Source: Trichomonas vaginalis G3 (lineage: Eukaryota; Parabasalia; Trichomonadida; Trichomonadidae). Taken from it: a DNA stretch of 64,000 bases. The stretch lies in contig NC_067204.1 in the NCBI RefSeq assembly GCF_026262505.1, positions 12,666,522-12,730,521 of the forward strand, read 5' to 3'. The position numbers and the translations under genes were made by a program. Positions 29,699 to 39,604 of the stretch are shown here, one piece after another; position 1 is the stretch's first letter; the number at the start of each line of letters is the position of its first letter. The notes beneath the pieces were generated by a model, which saw only the letters and a list, made by a program, of their open reading frames with translations, did no database searches and was not told the origin of the DNA.

Positions 29699-30120
29699 AA
29701 ATAAAAAAAATTGACAATTTTTCAAATTTTCAATGAGTTGCTTTAAAAAGGATATTGATTAATACTTGTGCAGGTCAAATGGTTCTATATCTAGAATTTA
29801 AAGTCTGTTTTAGCTTTATTCTGGCTTATGATAATTTTGTCTAAAAATTGGAATTTTGAAATTCAATTTCCAACATATCATGTGAATATATTGTTTGATA
29901 AAATCTTCTCTTATTATTACCTCATTTTTTGTGATTCGGAAACAGCTTATCCCCTTTCATCTCGTTGGATTTGAAGAATATGTAAGTGATTAAGGATTTG
30001 ACAAGAAATTGAATTGAAAATTTAATATGATAATAGAAATATGGTATGATAATAGATAATTTTATTTCCTCAAAACGATTATTTTTTTAGCATGGAACGG
30101 TTTTGGTCAAGCCTTTCTAG
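29699..30120. other. intergenic, nothing recognised
   Basis: A/T-rich spacer of 422 bases between the ubiquitin fusion and the P2 gene. No reading frame, repeat or motif supported. Confidence 0.5.
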
Positions 30121-30438
30121 ATGAGATATATTTCCGCATATCTTCTTTCTGTTGCTGCAGGAAACCAGAAGCCAACAGCTGACCAAGTCAAGAAGATTCT
30201 TGAAGCTGCTGGCGTTGATATTGATGCCGCTCAACTTGAACAAGTTGTCACAAAGATGAACGAAAAGGCAGTCGAAGAACTCGTTGAAACAGGCAAGAAC
30301 GAGATGGGTAAGGTTGCTGGTGCTGCCCCAGCTGCTAGTGCTGCTGCTCCAGCTGCCGCTGCTGAAGTTCCAAAGGAGGAAGCTAAGGAGGAAGAAGCTC
30401 CAATGCCAATTGGTCTTGACGATATGTTCGACTTTTAA
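30121..30438 (+). CDS. RPLP2: 60S acidic ribosomal protein P2
   Basis: 105 residues. MRYISAYLLSVAAGNQKPTA is the P2 N-terminal dimerisation domain (the Y-x-AYLL signature separates P2 from P1); helices continue to ~60 (DQVKKILEAAGVDIDAAQLE). Residues ~64-85 are an alanine/proline hinge (GAAPAASAAAPAAAAE) and the tail is acidic, ending GLDDMFDF, the trichomonad version of the DDMGFGLFD stalk tail that recruits elongation factors. Codon use is C-rich at third positions compared with neighbours, as expected for high expression. Host gene. Confidence 0.96.
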   Translation: MRYISAYLLSVAAGNQKPTADQVKKILEAAGVDIDAAQLEQVVTKMNEKAVEELVETGKNEMGKVAGAAPAASAAAPAAAAEVPKEEAKEEEAPMPIGLDDMFDF

Positions 30439-31113
30439 AAACTATACAATACCATATTTTGCAATAAACATACATTTCAGTATGATAATAAAACATTTCG
30501 TCAAATATATTACTAAAAAGCTAAAAAATTCAACAAGGCAGCTAGAAATAGATTACGCAGTCAATGAAAACTCATTATTAGAATGTTTTTTAAATATTAT
30601 TTGATATCATTTATATTTCTCATTTGGAACTCAAAAATTCCAGTATTTAGCTCTATTTTATGTTAGATTCTTGAATTATAAATGAATGTATTTTGAAATC
30701 AAATTTTTAAAGTGTAAAATAAGTAATAAAATGTAATAAGCTATGGCAACCGATTCAAAATACTCGTGTTGTTATAGAGTAAGAAGCATATCATCTAAAA
30801 TATAAGCAGGGCAAAATTATATTTTAAATTCCGTAGCATGTAATTGCAATGTGTGCTTATTTTACCATGTGTATACGCTAAATTTGGATTTACATAGTTA
30901 AATTCTTCTTAATACTTCGAAATATATTTTAATAATGAACAATTCCAAAGTATAATAGATGATCGAATATATTGATTGTCGTGTTTGTAATGTTTTCTAG
31001 CAAATGAGATCGCTGAAATAACTCTTTCTAGTTCACATAAGCATAAATTTCGTTAAATTCATTCAAAATTTTGTGCTCATTAAAAAATAACGTACATATT
31101 TTTCGAATAATAA
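30439..31113. other. intergenic, nothing recognised
   Basis: 675 bases of A/T-rich sequence between P2 and the coiled-coil gene. A plus-strand frame overlapping the P2 end is only a shifted reading. No supported feature. Confidence 0.5.
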
Positions 31114-32493
31114 ATGAAACAATCACAGTCAGGATCCTCATTATTTTCAATTAATGTTCAAGATGATATCATACAAGACCTTTTCAAGCACATGAAAGAT
31201 GAAATTGATTCATTAAAGTATCGCGTTTCGTATTTAACAGATGAATTAAACTCAAGACCATCAGTTGAAGACTTCAGAAAGTTATCACAAGCTGTAAAAG
31301 AACTTCAAGATACAAATAAAACATACGAAAATTACATGACTCAAACGATTGATTCAGCAAAAACTGAATTAGGAAAAATGATTGAAGGTGGTAAAAAAGA
31401 TGTTAAATCTCAGATGGAAGAAACTACATTATCAATAAATCAAGTCATTCGTGCGCAAAATACATTGATGGATAAAAAGGTATTTGATATGACAAGGCCA
31501 ACATTCGAATTTAATGAAATGAAGCGTTCAGTAACAGTAATTAACGAGCAAAATGCAGTAATAGAGAAGAAACTGGACAAAATTTTTACTTGGATTGCTG
31601 GCTTCATTAATGAAGCGTTTCCAGACAATGGACGTTGTAGAATAACTCTTGAAAAGATCTTTGAATCCCATATATTACCAATAAATAATCGCATTGATGA
31701 ATTAGAGACAAAAATTAATGATGGACTTACAAGAATTGGAAAACTCGAAACAACATTCTATAGAATATCTGATCTCACTAAAGCGCAACTTCCAACTTAT
31801 GAGTCTGTTAAAAAAGTTCCATTTTCTTCTCATCCAAAATTACCTAAATTAACTAAGGTTAGATCATTTACAGATTACTTTAACTATCTCATGCAAGTTG
31901 TACCTACAGCTCAAATGATTTTCAAACTATTCTACGAAGAAGTAGAAATTTTGAAGAAAGCTGTAGGCGAATCAACAATAGAGGAGTTAGAAAGAAAGAG
32001 AGAGCAAGAAGAAAATGAAATGGCAAACTTTGTTAAATATGAAGAACTTGAAGGTGTTAAACAACAATTATCTCAGATGCAATTCTCTGCAATAAATAAA
32101 GATGATCTCAAAGTTGTCCAAGAAGATATAAGGAATATTAGAGATACAACAATTAATAAAGATGAATTTGAAGCTACTGTTGATAGAATGAATTTCAATA
32201 TTAATAAAGTTGATCAAAAGGCTTCAGAAGGTATTCAGAAATTAGAATTATCTCTTGTTGAAGCTAAAATGAATATTCCTTCATCTCCTGCTTATACGGA
32301 AGTTAAGCCAAAAGGACAAACAAGTTTCAAGATCATTTTTGGAGATTCAAACAATGGAAATGTCACCTCGCGAAGTGTTATGTCTCGGAAGAGTGAAGAC
32401 CCTAGAGTGATGTTACCAGGAATACAGCAGAAAAGGCCAGTTACGGGAATATTATCTTCAAGATCTTCTCAATCTATGAAAAATCCACACTAG
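31114..32493 (+). CDS. 459-residue coiled-coil protein
   Basis: Starts MKQSQSGSSLFSINVQDDII. Coiled-coil segments occupy ~15-130 (HMKDEIDSLKYRVSYLTDEL), ~190-235 and ~285-385, separated by a compact part (~150-185, FTWIAGFINEAFPDNGRCRI). The C-terminal ~65 residues are serine/arginine-rich and disordered (SRSVMSRKSEDPRVML). No family recognised; such architecture is frequent in trichomonad cytoskeletal proteins, which is only a suggestion. TCGAATAATAA lies directly before the ATG, similar to TCGAATAA before the channel gene at 39605. Confidence 0.75.
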   Translation: MKQSQSGSSLFSINVQDDIIQDLFKHMKDEIDSLKYRVSYLTDELNSRPSVEDFRKLSQAVKELQDTNKTYENYMTQTIDSAKTELGKMIEGGKKDVKSQMEETTLSINQVIRAQNTLMDKKVFDMTRPTFEFNEMKRSVTVINEQNAVIEKKLDKIFTWIAGFINEAFPDNGRCRITLEKIFESHILPINNRIDELETKINDGLTRIGKLETTFYRISDLTKAQLPTYESVKKVPFSSHPKLPKLTKVRSFTDYFNYLMQVVPTAQMIFKLFYEEVEILKKAVGESTIEELERKREQEENEMANFVKYEELEGVKQQLSQMQFSAINKDDLKVVQEDIRNIRDTTINKDEFEATVDRMNFNINKVDQKASEGIQKLELSLVEAKMNIPSSPAYTEVKPKGQTSFKIIFGDSNNGNVTSRSVMSRKSEDPRVMLPGIQQKRPVTGILSSRSSQSMKNPH

Positions 32494-32753
32494 CTTTATT
32501 TGTGTTTGTGTTTTTTATTGTTTTGTTAAAATGTTTTATTCGTACTTTTTATTGCTTTATCATACTTTATCATTCATTACCGTATACAAAAAGGTCCAAG
32601 GAATTAAAATCTGTCCAAGGAATGTATTCAAATCATGGTCGGTACATCAAAAATTGAGATTGAGACTTTTATTCTAGATAGAAATCATAGGCTTATATTA
32701 CTTATTTCTACTAAATATAAGTGTTCGATGAATTTTCATGTTTAAATTGTTGA
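32494..32753. other. intergenic, nothing recognised
   Basis: 260 bases of A/T-rich spacer with no supported feature; a possible 3' processing signal AATAAA-like run is not evident. Confidence 0.3.
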
Positions 32754-33857
32754 ATGCATCATGTCATTGTATTAATATCTTTATTATGGACTTATGATCA
32801 TACAGAAATTTCTAGAAAACTATCTGATTCTTTAGACACTCCAATTCTTGCTGCATTTGTTTTGCCAAAAGGTTCAGTCTCTCAAAAAATAAATCATACA
32901 TTTTCAATACTTTCGGAAATCTTAGATCCATTTATAAATGTTATTTATACAGTTGTCGATTGCTCCTACTCGCGGTTCTGTTTAACCCATGGCATCGGTC
33001 ATTATCCAACAATTTGCCTTTTAAGAACATTTTCGCGCAAATATTGGAAATGCACTGACGAAACTGATATCTCTGGTGTATCGAACTTTTTAAAATACGA
33101 ACTTACACCTAATATCAAAACTTCTTCGTTTTATTCTTCAGAAATTCGTGAAAAACTCCTAAGTGGAGGCACTTTATTTTCACTTAGTGCTAATGATCAA
33201 TCTGATCGAACTTTTGAGGCTGTTAAACGTGCTGCAATTAAATATAAACCCTTTGACGTTTTATTTTTATTGAGTACGTCATATTATGATGGAAAAAGCA
33301 TCACTGCGCATTTTTCAACTAAATGCCAAACTTCTGCTTCTCTACAGTCAATTTATATTGATGAATTTGTCAGATTTAATTCATTTAGTGTATATCATCA
33401 ATACACGTATGAAGAATTTAATAGTGGAGGAAATTATATAATATATGCAGGATACGAAAACAGATTTAGAGATAAAAACAAAATGATTGACCAAATAGTA
33501 GAATTAGTCCCATGCGATTTTCCTGGAAAGATTGGATTTGCTTCTCTTTCTTCAGAACGATGGATTGCAGAAATAACAGGAAAATATAATTCGATTGATC
33601 CTTTTGTTGTTGGGATCAATGTGGACAAAAAGTGCTTTATTCATATAAAAAATATATCGCAACTTAATGACTCCGAATTTTATATCGATTTGATGGTATG
33701 CGAGAAATCTAAAAAAATCTTACCGCGATCTCCTTACAAAGGTATTAGAAACGATGCTATGTTTCTAGTATTTCTAGGAATCATAGTTATCAGTAGTTTT
33801 ATTCTTTTAATTTTCAATATGAAATTTAATAGCCGCAGTACAAGAAAGAACAAATAA
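32754..33857 (+). CDS. thioredoxin-like type I membrane protein
   Basis: 367 residues. A short hydrophobic N-terminus (MHHVIVLISLLWTYD) may act as signal peptide. Residues ~60-115 resemble a thioredoxin fold: NVIYTVVDCSYSRFCLTHGI then GHYPTICLLR, where YPT marks the usual cis-proline site, but no CxxC is visible, so it is probably not an oxidoreductase. The middle part has no recognised motif. Near the C-terminus (~337-358) MFLVFLGIIVISSFILLIFN is a clear membrane helix, followed by a basic tail (NSRSTRKNK). Best read as an ER or secretory-pathway PDI-like chaperone; moderate confidence. Confidence 0.6.
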   Translation: MHHVIVLISLLWTYDHTEISRKLSDSLDTPILAAFVLPKGSVSQKINHTFSILSEILDPFINVIYTVVDCSYSRFCLTHGIGHYPTICLLRTFSRKYWKCTDETDISGVSNFLKYELTPNIKTSSFYSSEIREKLLSGGTLFSLSANDQSDRTFEAVKRAAIKYKPFDVLFLLSTSYYDGKSITAHFSTKCQTSASLQSIYIDEFVRFNSFSVYHQYTYEEFNSGGNYIIYAGYENRFRDKNKMIDQIVELVPCDFPGKIGFASLSSERWIAEITGKYNSIDPFVVGINVDKKCFIHIKNISQLNDSEFYIDLMVCEKSKKILPRSPYKGIRNDAMFLVFLGIIVISSFILLIFNMKFNSRSTRKNK

Positions 33858-33960
33858 GTTTGTTTATAAATTGTTTGTAAATATTAATTATCATGTAAAA
33901 TTATAAAATTTTATTGAAAAATTATTTAAACAAAAATATAAGATATAAAGGAAATGGGAC

Positions 33961-34824
33961 TTATTCTCCATCATCGATCTTAAGGTCATCAGGAAATTTA
34001 TCATGAACGTTGTCATTAAATTCATCTTTGAATTCTTTCAAAGAAGCCATTATTTCTTCCAATTTTCTTCCATCTGCCATATCACTTGGAACAGCGGCAT
34101 CTTCAGGAGGCTGAACATTTAAATCTGTTGTGAGTCTAACTTCTGTTTGGGCCAAAAGTTCGAGTTCTGACCAGCTGTAGAGGAGAGGAGATGTAACATC
34201 AGTCCATGGAGCAATGTCAATGACATGTGGCCTCATCTTGGGGCTGATATAAAAATCAATAATAATTCTATATGGATGTATCTTCTGGGAAATGAGATTT
34301 ACCATTGTTTGGGCACCTTCTCTGACTTCTTCCTGAGTAAGATAGTAAGGAACGCTAATATTACGTGATGATACAAAGAAATGTTCAGAATCGCGCATGA
34401 AGATCCTAAATTCTCTATTGACTTTGTAATTGAACCATTTCTTAAGAACAATTATTGGCTTGATTTCAACATTTTGGACATTGAATGGGCATGTAATATC
34501 AATAAGCATTCTTGTTGATGCTTTAAAGACGTAAACGAGATCCTTGAACGATCTGACTTCAATTGATTTGCCAAAACCTATCCAATTAGAATCGGTCGGA
34601 GCAGTAAAGTTTAATTTGGGGAAAGCAACGCCACCAAGTTCATCAATAGCATCATTAACACGCTTTTCCAAATCCTTGAACTTTCCATCTTCAATTATGA
34701 ATTCATGGAATAATAAAAATTCTTTAAAATCATCAGGAAGTTCAATTATTTTTGATCTTATAGTATCATCTCTGAGTATTGGATACCATTTATCAAAGGA
34801 ACACTTCTGGATTATCTCTTCCAT
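33961..34824 (-). CDS. CDC123: CDC123/D123 family protein
   Basis: 287 residues from the ATG at 34824 (MEEIIQKCSFDKWYPILRDD); an in-frame extension upstream lacks an ATG. Family hallmarks: the N-terminal FDKWYP, AFPKLNFTAPTDSNWIGFG (~60-80), the ATP-grasp elements NREFRIFMRD (~145) and PHVIDIAPWTDVTSPLLYSW (~215-235). CDC123 helps assemble the eIF2 translation initiation complex, using ATP bound by an ATP-grasp fold. The acidic C-terminal tail (DDLKIDDGE) is usual. Convergent with the preceding gene, 103 bases apart. Confidence 0.9.
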   Translation of the reverse strand: MEEIIQKCSFDKWYPILRDDTIRSKIIELPDDFKEFLLFHEFIIEDGKFKDLEKRVNDAIDELGGVAFPKLNFTAPTDSNWIGFGKSIEVRSFKDLVYVFKASTRMLIDITCPFNVQNVEIKPIIVLKKWFNYKVNREFRIFMRDSEHFFVSSRNISVPYYLTQEEVREGAQTMVNLISQKIHPYRIIIDFYISPKMRPHVIDIAPWTDVTSPLLYSWSELELLAQTEVRLTTDLNVQPPEDAAVPSDMADGRKLEEIMASLKEFKDEFNDNVHDKFPDDLKIDDGE

Positions 34825-35034
34825 ACAATAAAAATTTGTCTCTTTGAATTTGTGATTATTCAATATTTGAAATGTTTACGATAAAATGTGATGGTAAATT
34901 ACAATTGTAATGCTCATCTCTATGAGATATACATTAGATACTATGGTTGTCACTGAAGAATCAAAAAATCACAAATTATTTGTGATGAATCTCTAAAAAA
35001 AATCCAAAAAAGTGGTGTCAAAAATATTTTCATA

Positions 35035-37899
35035 ATGTTTAAATTCATAACTCGCCCATTGCAATACAATGAGTTTATTGATCTGTTTGGGAGTTACATC
35101 GATGCGTTTAATGCACTGTTTCAGCTTAAAACTAGAAAAGAAGAGGAGATCGCCAAGCTTTTCAAATTGATTAAGACAAATTTGTTTGATAAACAGATTT
35201 TACATCCTGAAGAAATTATTAGATGCATATCGGGCATGATGTTTTATAATATTGGTTATCTAAAATCATATTTACTACTTTCAAAAATGATTTGCGAAGA
35301 ATATAACGTAAAACAAGTTCAAGGTGTTTCATCCATATTTAATTTTTTGTTTAACGAAGAATATGGATTAGTTTTAGATAATGATGGTATATGGGAATTT
35401 GTGTATTTACAAGATTCATTAAATCATCATATTTTAGAAAAATACACGATAAACAGAGCAATTTTATATGATGACATAAAATCATTTATAGCAATAACTC
35501 AAAGTCAAGGATTCGACAAAGCACAAAGTCTTACACCTAACGTTATTAAATACCACAGAAGAGATTGGCATTATAATAGTTTATATCCTATTTCATTAAA
35601 TGTATATTCTTTACTTGAATTATGTTGTTATCATGGAGCTGTTGATTGTTTCAAGTTTCTACGCACAGAATTCAAATCTGAAATCACTCAAGTTTGTCTT
35701 GAATTATCATTTTTAGGTGGAAATCCAGAAATCATGAATGAATGCTTGAAAAAAATACAGCCTAATGATCGGTGCATGAAAAATGCAATCATTTCTCACA
35801 ATATCGATTTTGTCACATTTTTGATGAATGAATACTCAATAGAAATCAATTTAGAAGATTGTGTTAAATACAAAAATCTTCAGGCCTTTTTTATATATTT
35901 AGAAAAAACAAAAGATATTGGAAGCTGCTTTGCTAATTCGCCTTTGTTCAATGATCTAGATCTCTGTAAATATTTGCTTAAACATAGAGCAAAAATCAGT
36001 TCAAAAGATAAATACGGAGAAACGGTACTTCACTCTGCAGCAAGAAGTCGAAATATCGAGATAATGAATTTTATCGTATTGAAGGGTTTTGATGTTAACG
36101 CAACTAATAATCTTGGAGAATCCGCTCTCCACATAGCATCAAAAATTAACTGTAAAGAAATTGCCGAATTTCTAATTTCAAATGGTTCAAAGATTAATGC
36201 AAAAGATAATGATAATAAAATGCCGCTTCATCACGCTGCAACTTGTTATAATGCAAATAAAGATTTGGTAGAGTTTCTTATCTTACATGGTGCTGATATC
36301 AATTCAAGAGATAATCAATATAGATTACCTCTTCATTATGCATCAATTCATCACTCACTTAAAATAGTGGAACTTCTTATTACACGCGGAGTTGATATAA
36401 TTGCACAAGATTGCTATAATAAATCTGCTATGCATTATGCAATTGAAAATGATAATGAAGAAATAGTGGAACTCTTGCTTCCATATGTAGCTGATATAAC
36501 TTTGGCAAATAATGGGAAAAAAAGTATTCTGCAATTTGCAATTGAAAGCAATAATGTAAAAATTGTAGAATTTTTTGCTACACATGGTGTTGATATCAAA
36601 ATAAAAGATAACAAAAATAAAACTGTTCTTCATCATGCAGTTATTAATGATCTAAAAGAAATGGTTAATTATTTAATATCGCTCGGTGTTGAAGTCAATG
36701 CAAAAGATAATGATAATAAATCTGCACTTTATTATACAATTGCAAACAGTAATACGGAAATAGTAGATCTTTTAATTTCAAATGGTGCTGATGTCAATGC
36801 AAAAGATAGTCAAAATAAAACCATTCTTCATTATGCTACTAGAATTCATAATAAAGAAATAATAGAGCTTCTAATTTCAAATGGTGCTGAAATTAAATTC
36901 ATGGATGATGAAAATAAATCTTTTCTTCATTATGCAGTTGAAAACGATAATTGGGTAATAATAGAGCCTCTAATTTCACATGGTATTGATGTCAATGCAA
37001 AAGATAATGACAATAAAACGGCCATTCATTATGCAATTGAAAACGATCAAGACCTTATAGTTAGACTTTTAGTTTCAAATGGTGCTGATTTAAATTCAAA
37101 AGATAATGAAAATAAAACTATTCTTCACTATGCAATTGAAAAAATGAGAGAAGAAATAGTAGAATTTTTAATTTCAAATGGTGCTGATGTCAATGTAAAA
37201 GATAATGAAAATAAAACCATTCTTCATTATGCAGTTGAATATGATGTTGGAGAATTAGTAGATTATTTTGTTCAACTTGGTATTGATATAAATTCCAAAG
37301 ATAAAAATGGTCAAACGGCTTTATATTTTGCAGTTGTTAAAGAATTACCTGAAATGGTAGAGCTTTTAGTATTACTTGGTGCAGATATCGATGCAAAAGA
37401 AAATAAATTTGGAAGCACGGCACTTCATTATGCAGTGATTAATGAATTGGATATTATGATAAATAACCTAATTTTGAGTGGTGCAGATGTGAATGCAAAA
37501 GATGATATTTTAGGGAATACACCACTTCATTATGCGGTACTTATTGATAATCCATATTTGGTAAAACAATTAATAGACCAAGTTCAGGTAGATATAAATG
37601 CAAAAAATAAAAATGGTCAAACCCCCCTTCATCTTGCAGTCTCTAAAAACAAGAAATCGATGGTAAACATTTTGGCATCTAATGGTGCGGATATTAACTC
37701 AAAAGACAACGAAAATAAAACTCCTCTTCATTATGCTGCCCAATTATATAATAAGAAAATGATTTACGAACTCCTGAAATTTGATGCAGATGTTGAAGCA
37801 AAAGATATCAATGGAAATACTCCACTTCTTTATTTGGAAAGATTGAACCATGATACTAAGCAATCAAAAGGCAGTTTTTTCAGTAATTCGTTTTTTTAA
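35035..37899 (+). CDS. 954-residue ankyrin-repeat protein (DUF3447 type)
   Basis: The N-terminal ~310 residues are the helical domain common in trichomonad ankyrin proteins (ITRPLQYNEFIDLFGSYIDA; CCYHGAVDCFKFLRTEF; DLCKYLLKHRAKISSKDK at its end). From ~320 to ~935 there are about 19 ankyrin repeats of 33 residues with consensus NDNKTALHYAIENDNKEIVE-type helices and GADVNAKD loops. Repeats ~12-16 are very alike at DNA level (SNGADVNAKDNENKTILHYA), implying recent internal duplication. The C-terminus KGSFFSNSFF is short and non-ankyrin. Such proteins form one of the largest families in trichomonads; partner unknown. Confidence 0.9.
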   Translation: MFKFITRPLQYNEFIDLFGSYIDAFNALFQLKTRKEEEIAKLFKLIKTNLFDKQILHPEEIIRCISGMMFYNIGYLKSYLLLSKMICEEYNVKQVQGVSSIFNFLFNEEYGLVLDNDGIWEFVYLQDSLNHHILEKYTINRAILYDDIKSFIAITQSQGFDKAQSLTPNVIKYHRRDWHYNSLYPISLNVYSLLELCCYHGAVDCFKFLRTEFKSEITQVCLELSFLGGNPEIMNECLKKIQPNDRCMKNAIISHNIDFVTFLMNEYSIEINLEDCVKYKNLQAFFIYLEKTKDIGSCFANSPLFNDLDLCKYLLKHRAKISSKDKYGETVLHSAARSRNIEIMNFIVLKGFDVNATNNLGESALHIASKINCKEIAEFLISNGSKINAKDNDNKMPLHHAATCYNANKDLVEFLILHGADINSRDNQYRLPLHYASIHHSLKIVELLITRGVDIIAQDCYNKSAMHYAIENDNEEIVELLLPYVADITLANNGKKSILQFAIESNNVKIVEFFATHGVDIKIKDNKNKTVLHHAVINDLKEMVNYLISLGVEVNAKDNDNKSALYYTIANSNTEIVDLLISNGADVNAKDSQNKTILHYATRIHNKEIIELLISNGAEIKFMDDENKSFLHYAVENDNWVIIEPLISHGIDVNAKDNDNKTAIHYAIENDQDLIVRLLVSNGADLNSKDNENKTILHYAIEKMREEIVEFLISNGADVNVKDNENKTILHYAVEYDVGELVDYFVQLGIDINSKDKNGQTALYFAVVKELPEMVELLVLLGADIDAKENKFGSTALHYAVINELDIMINNLILSGADVNAKDDILGNTPLHYAVLIDNPYLVKQLIDQVQVDINAKNKNGQTPLHLAVSKNKKSMVNILASNGADINSKDNENKTPLHYAAQLYNKKMIYELLKFDADVEAKDINGNTPLLYLERLNHDTKQSKGSFFSNSFF

Positions 37900-38144
37900 A
37901 CATATTATAATTTATCATTTTTGAAATTAGAATTTTACTTCAATAATTCAGCTTGCTGTATTATCATGGGATATGTACAAGATGAATTGATGATATATTA
38001 TGAAGAATAAATAATGTCAAGCTTTTCAATAAAATTTATTTTGTGCTGAAGATTCGCAAGACTTTTAAAAACAAAATGTTCAGTAAAATATTCAATAGTG
38101 TTGAAGGAAAATCTAACAAAATAGTTTAACAAGAAAAATATTCT

Positions 38145-38978
38145 TCATAAATACTGTCTCTTCTTTTTGGAATGAGAATGATACGAAGTACATTCGTTTG
38201 GATTTGAATATAATGAACTAAGCCTATCCGCTTGTTTGGTTATTTGGTTTACAATAGAAATCAAATCATCAATTTTTTCTGTGTGTTTTTTGAGTTCTGG
38301 ATCAGATGTTTCGGATTCAGTATCGCTACTTTCTGATTTCTCATTCTTTTCATCAGGATCTAATAGATCTTGAAGTCGTCTGATTTCTTCATTCTGTCTA
38401 ACAAGAAGATTACGATCTTGCGATAACTTACGATGAATTCTATCTGATTCTGCTAACATCTTTTCAATCTCCTTGCAAAGATGTCCTTCTTGGGCATCTA
38501 ATAATTGACAAGATGAAATATAGTCTGTATTAGAAGGTTCTTTTGGTTTGTTTGAATTCTTCATAAGGGAATTGAGCTTCTTCTCAATTAAATTGTCTTT
38601 AACACCAAGTATTTCAGCAATATTATTAATTCTTTCATTGAATGAATTAATTTGGCTATCTTTGTCTTTTATGTTTTCGAGATTTTGTCCTTGGATTCGA
38701 GAAATATCCGATTTAAACTGAAAATTCTCCATTGTTAATGCCGTTATTTGTCCAATTAAGAAATCAAAAAACGTTGTAAGTTTCCTCGGAGTTGATTTTA
38801 TATTAATGATTTCCTTTAATATTTTTATTTGATCCTCATCAGATGGAATAGTTATTGCAAGCATTTGGCGAACTCTTGAATCCAAAATTGATTGGAATAC
38901 GTTTTCACCATACCCTGGAAATTCGTTTGATGAATATTGTGAGCTTTTAGACATATTAGAACTTCGCCTCGTTGACAT
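38145..38978 (-). CDS. 277-residue coiled-coil protein
   Basis: MSTRRSSNMSKSSQYSSNEF start (serine-rich), a compact helical part (~28-85, GENVFQSILDSRVRQMLAIT), coiled coils at ~85-150 and ~165-215, an acidic SES/SDT patch (~220-232, SESSDTESETSDPE), and a basic end (HSHSKKKRQYL). No family recognised. It is convergent with the ankyrin gene, 245 bases from its stop. Confidence 0.65.
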   Translation of the reverse strand: MSTRRSSNMSKSSQYSSNEFPGYGENVFQSILDSRVRQMLAITIPSDEDQIKILKEIINIKSTPRKLTTFFDFLIGQITALTMENFQFKSDISRIQGQNLENIKDKDSQINSFNERINNIAEILGVKDNLIEKKLNSLMKNSNKPKEPSNTDYISSCQLLDAQEGHLCKEIEKMLAESDRIHRKLSQDRNLLVRQNEEIRRLQDLLDPDEKNEKSESSDTESETSDPELKKHTEKIDDLISIVNQITKQADRLSSLYSNPNECTSYHSHSKKKRQYL

Positions 38979-39604
38979 TTAAATAATAAACGTACACCTA
39001 TAAATTATGCAAACTATGTTTATACTTCTTATCTTGAAATTTGGTGAATGATTGAGGGCAACAAACAAGTTTTTGAGTTGCGTATGCCATGAGTCTATTT
39101 AAAAATCAAATAGAAAAATAGAAATCTACTCAAGAGTATAATCAAAGCAGAACTTATCAAATAATGTTGGACATGGTTATAGATAATGTATTTTGAATAT
39201 AGGAAATCAGATGCAGACTTATTGGAGAATTTGAAAAGTTATTCGGCATAAAATCGACTTCAATTATTGAAGATATACGCTATTGAATTTGATAAAATTA
39301 ATTTATTATAGCCTATTTCTATTCTTTGTGCACAAAAAAATGGGAAGCAATAAACCATTTCAATTTTTACGATAAGAATTGAATGGAAATAAAATTCAAC
39401 ATTTAATTAATTTAATAATATTATATTAATACAATCATTTATTTAAAACTAACGATAAAATTCTGGCAAATGATTGTCATTTGAGACAAAACCCCTTTCG
39501 TCGAAATTAGAATCGATAGTTAAATATATGTAGAATATAATATCTAATTTTTATGACCACACCTTCTCACAATGATTTGAATTGGAATTCAAAAAATCGA
39601 ATAA
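38979..39604. other. intergenic, nothing recognised
   Basis: 626 bases between divergent genes at 38978 (minus) and 39605 (plus), so it should hold both promoters. TCGAATAA sits directly before the plus-strand ATG. No other motif supported. Confidence 0.4.
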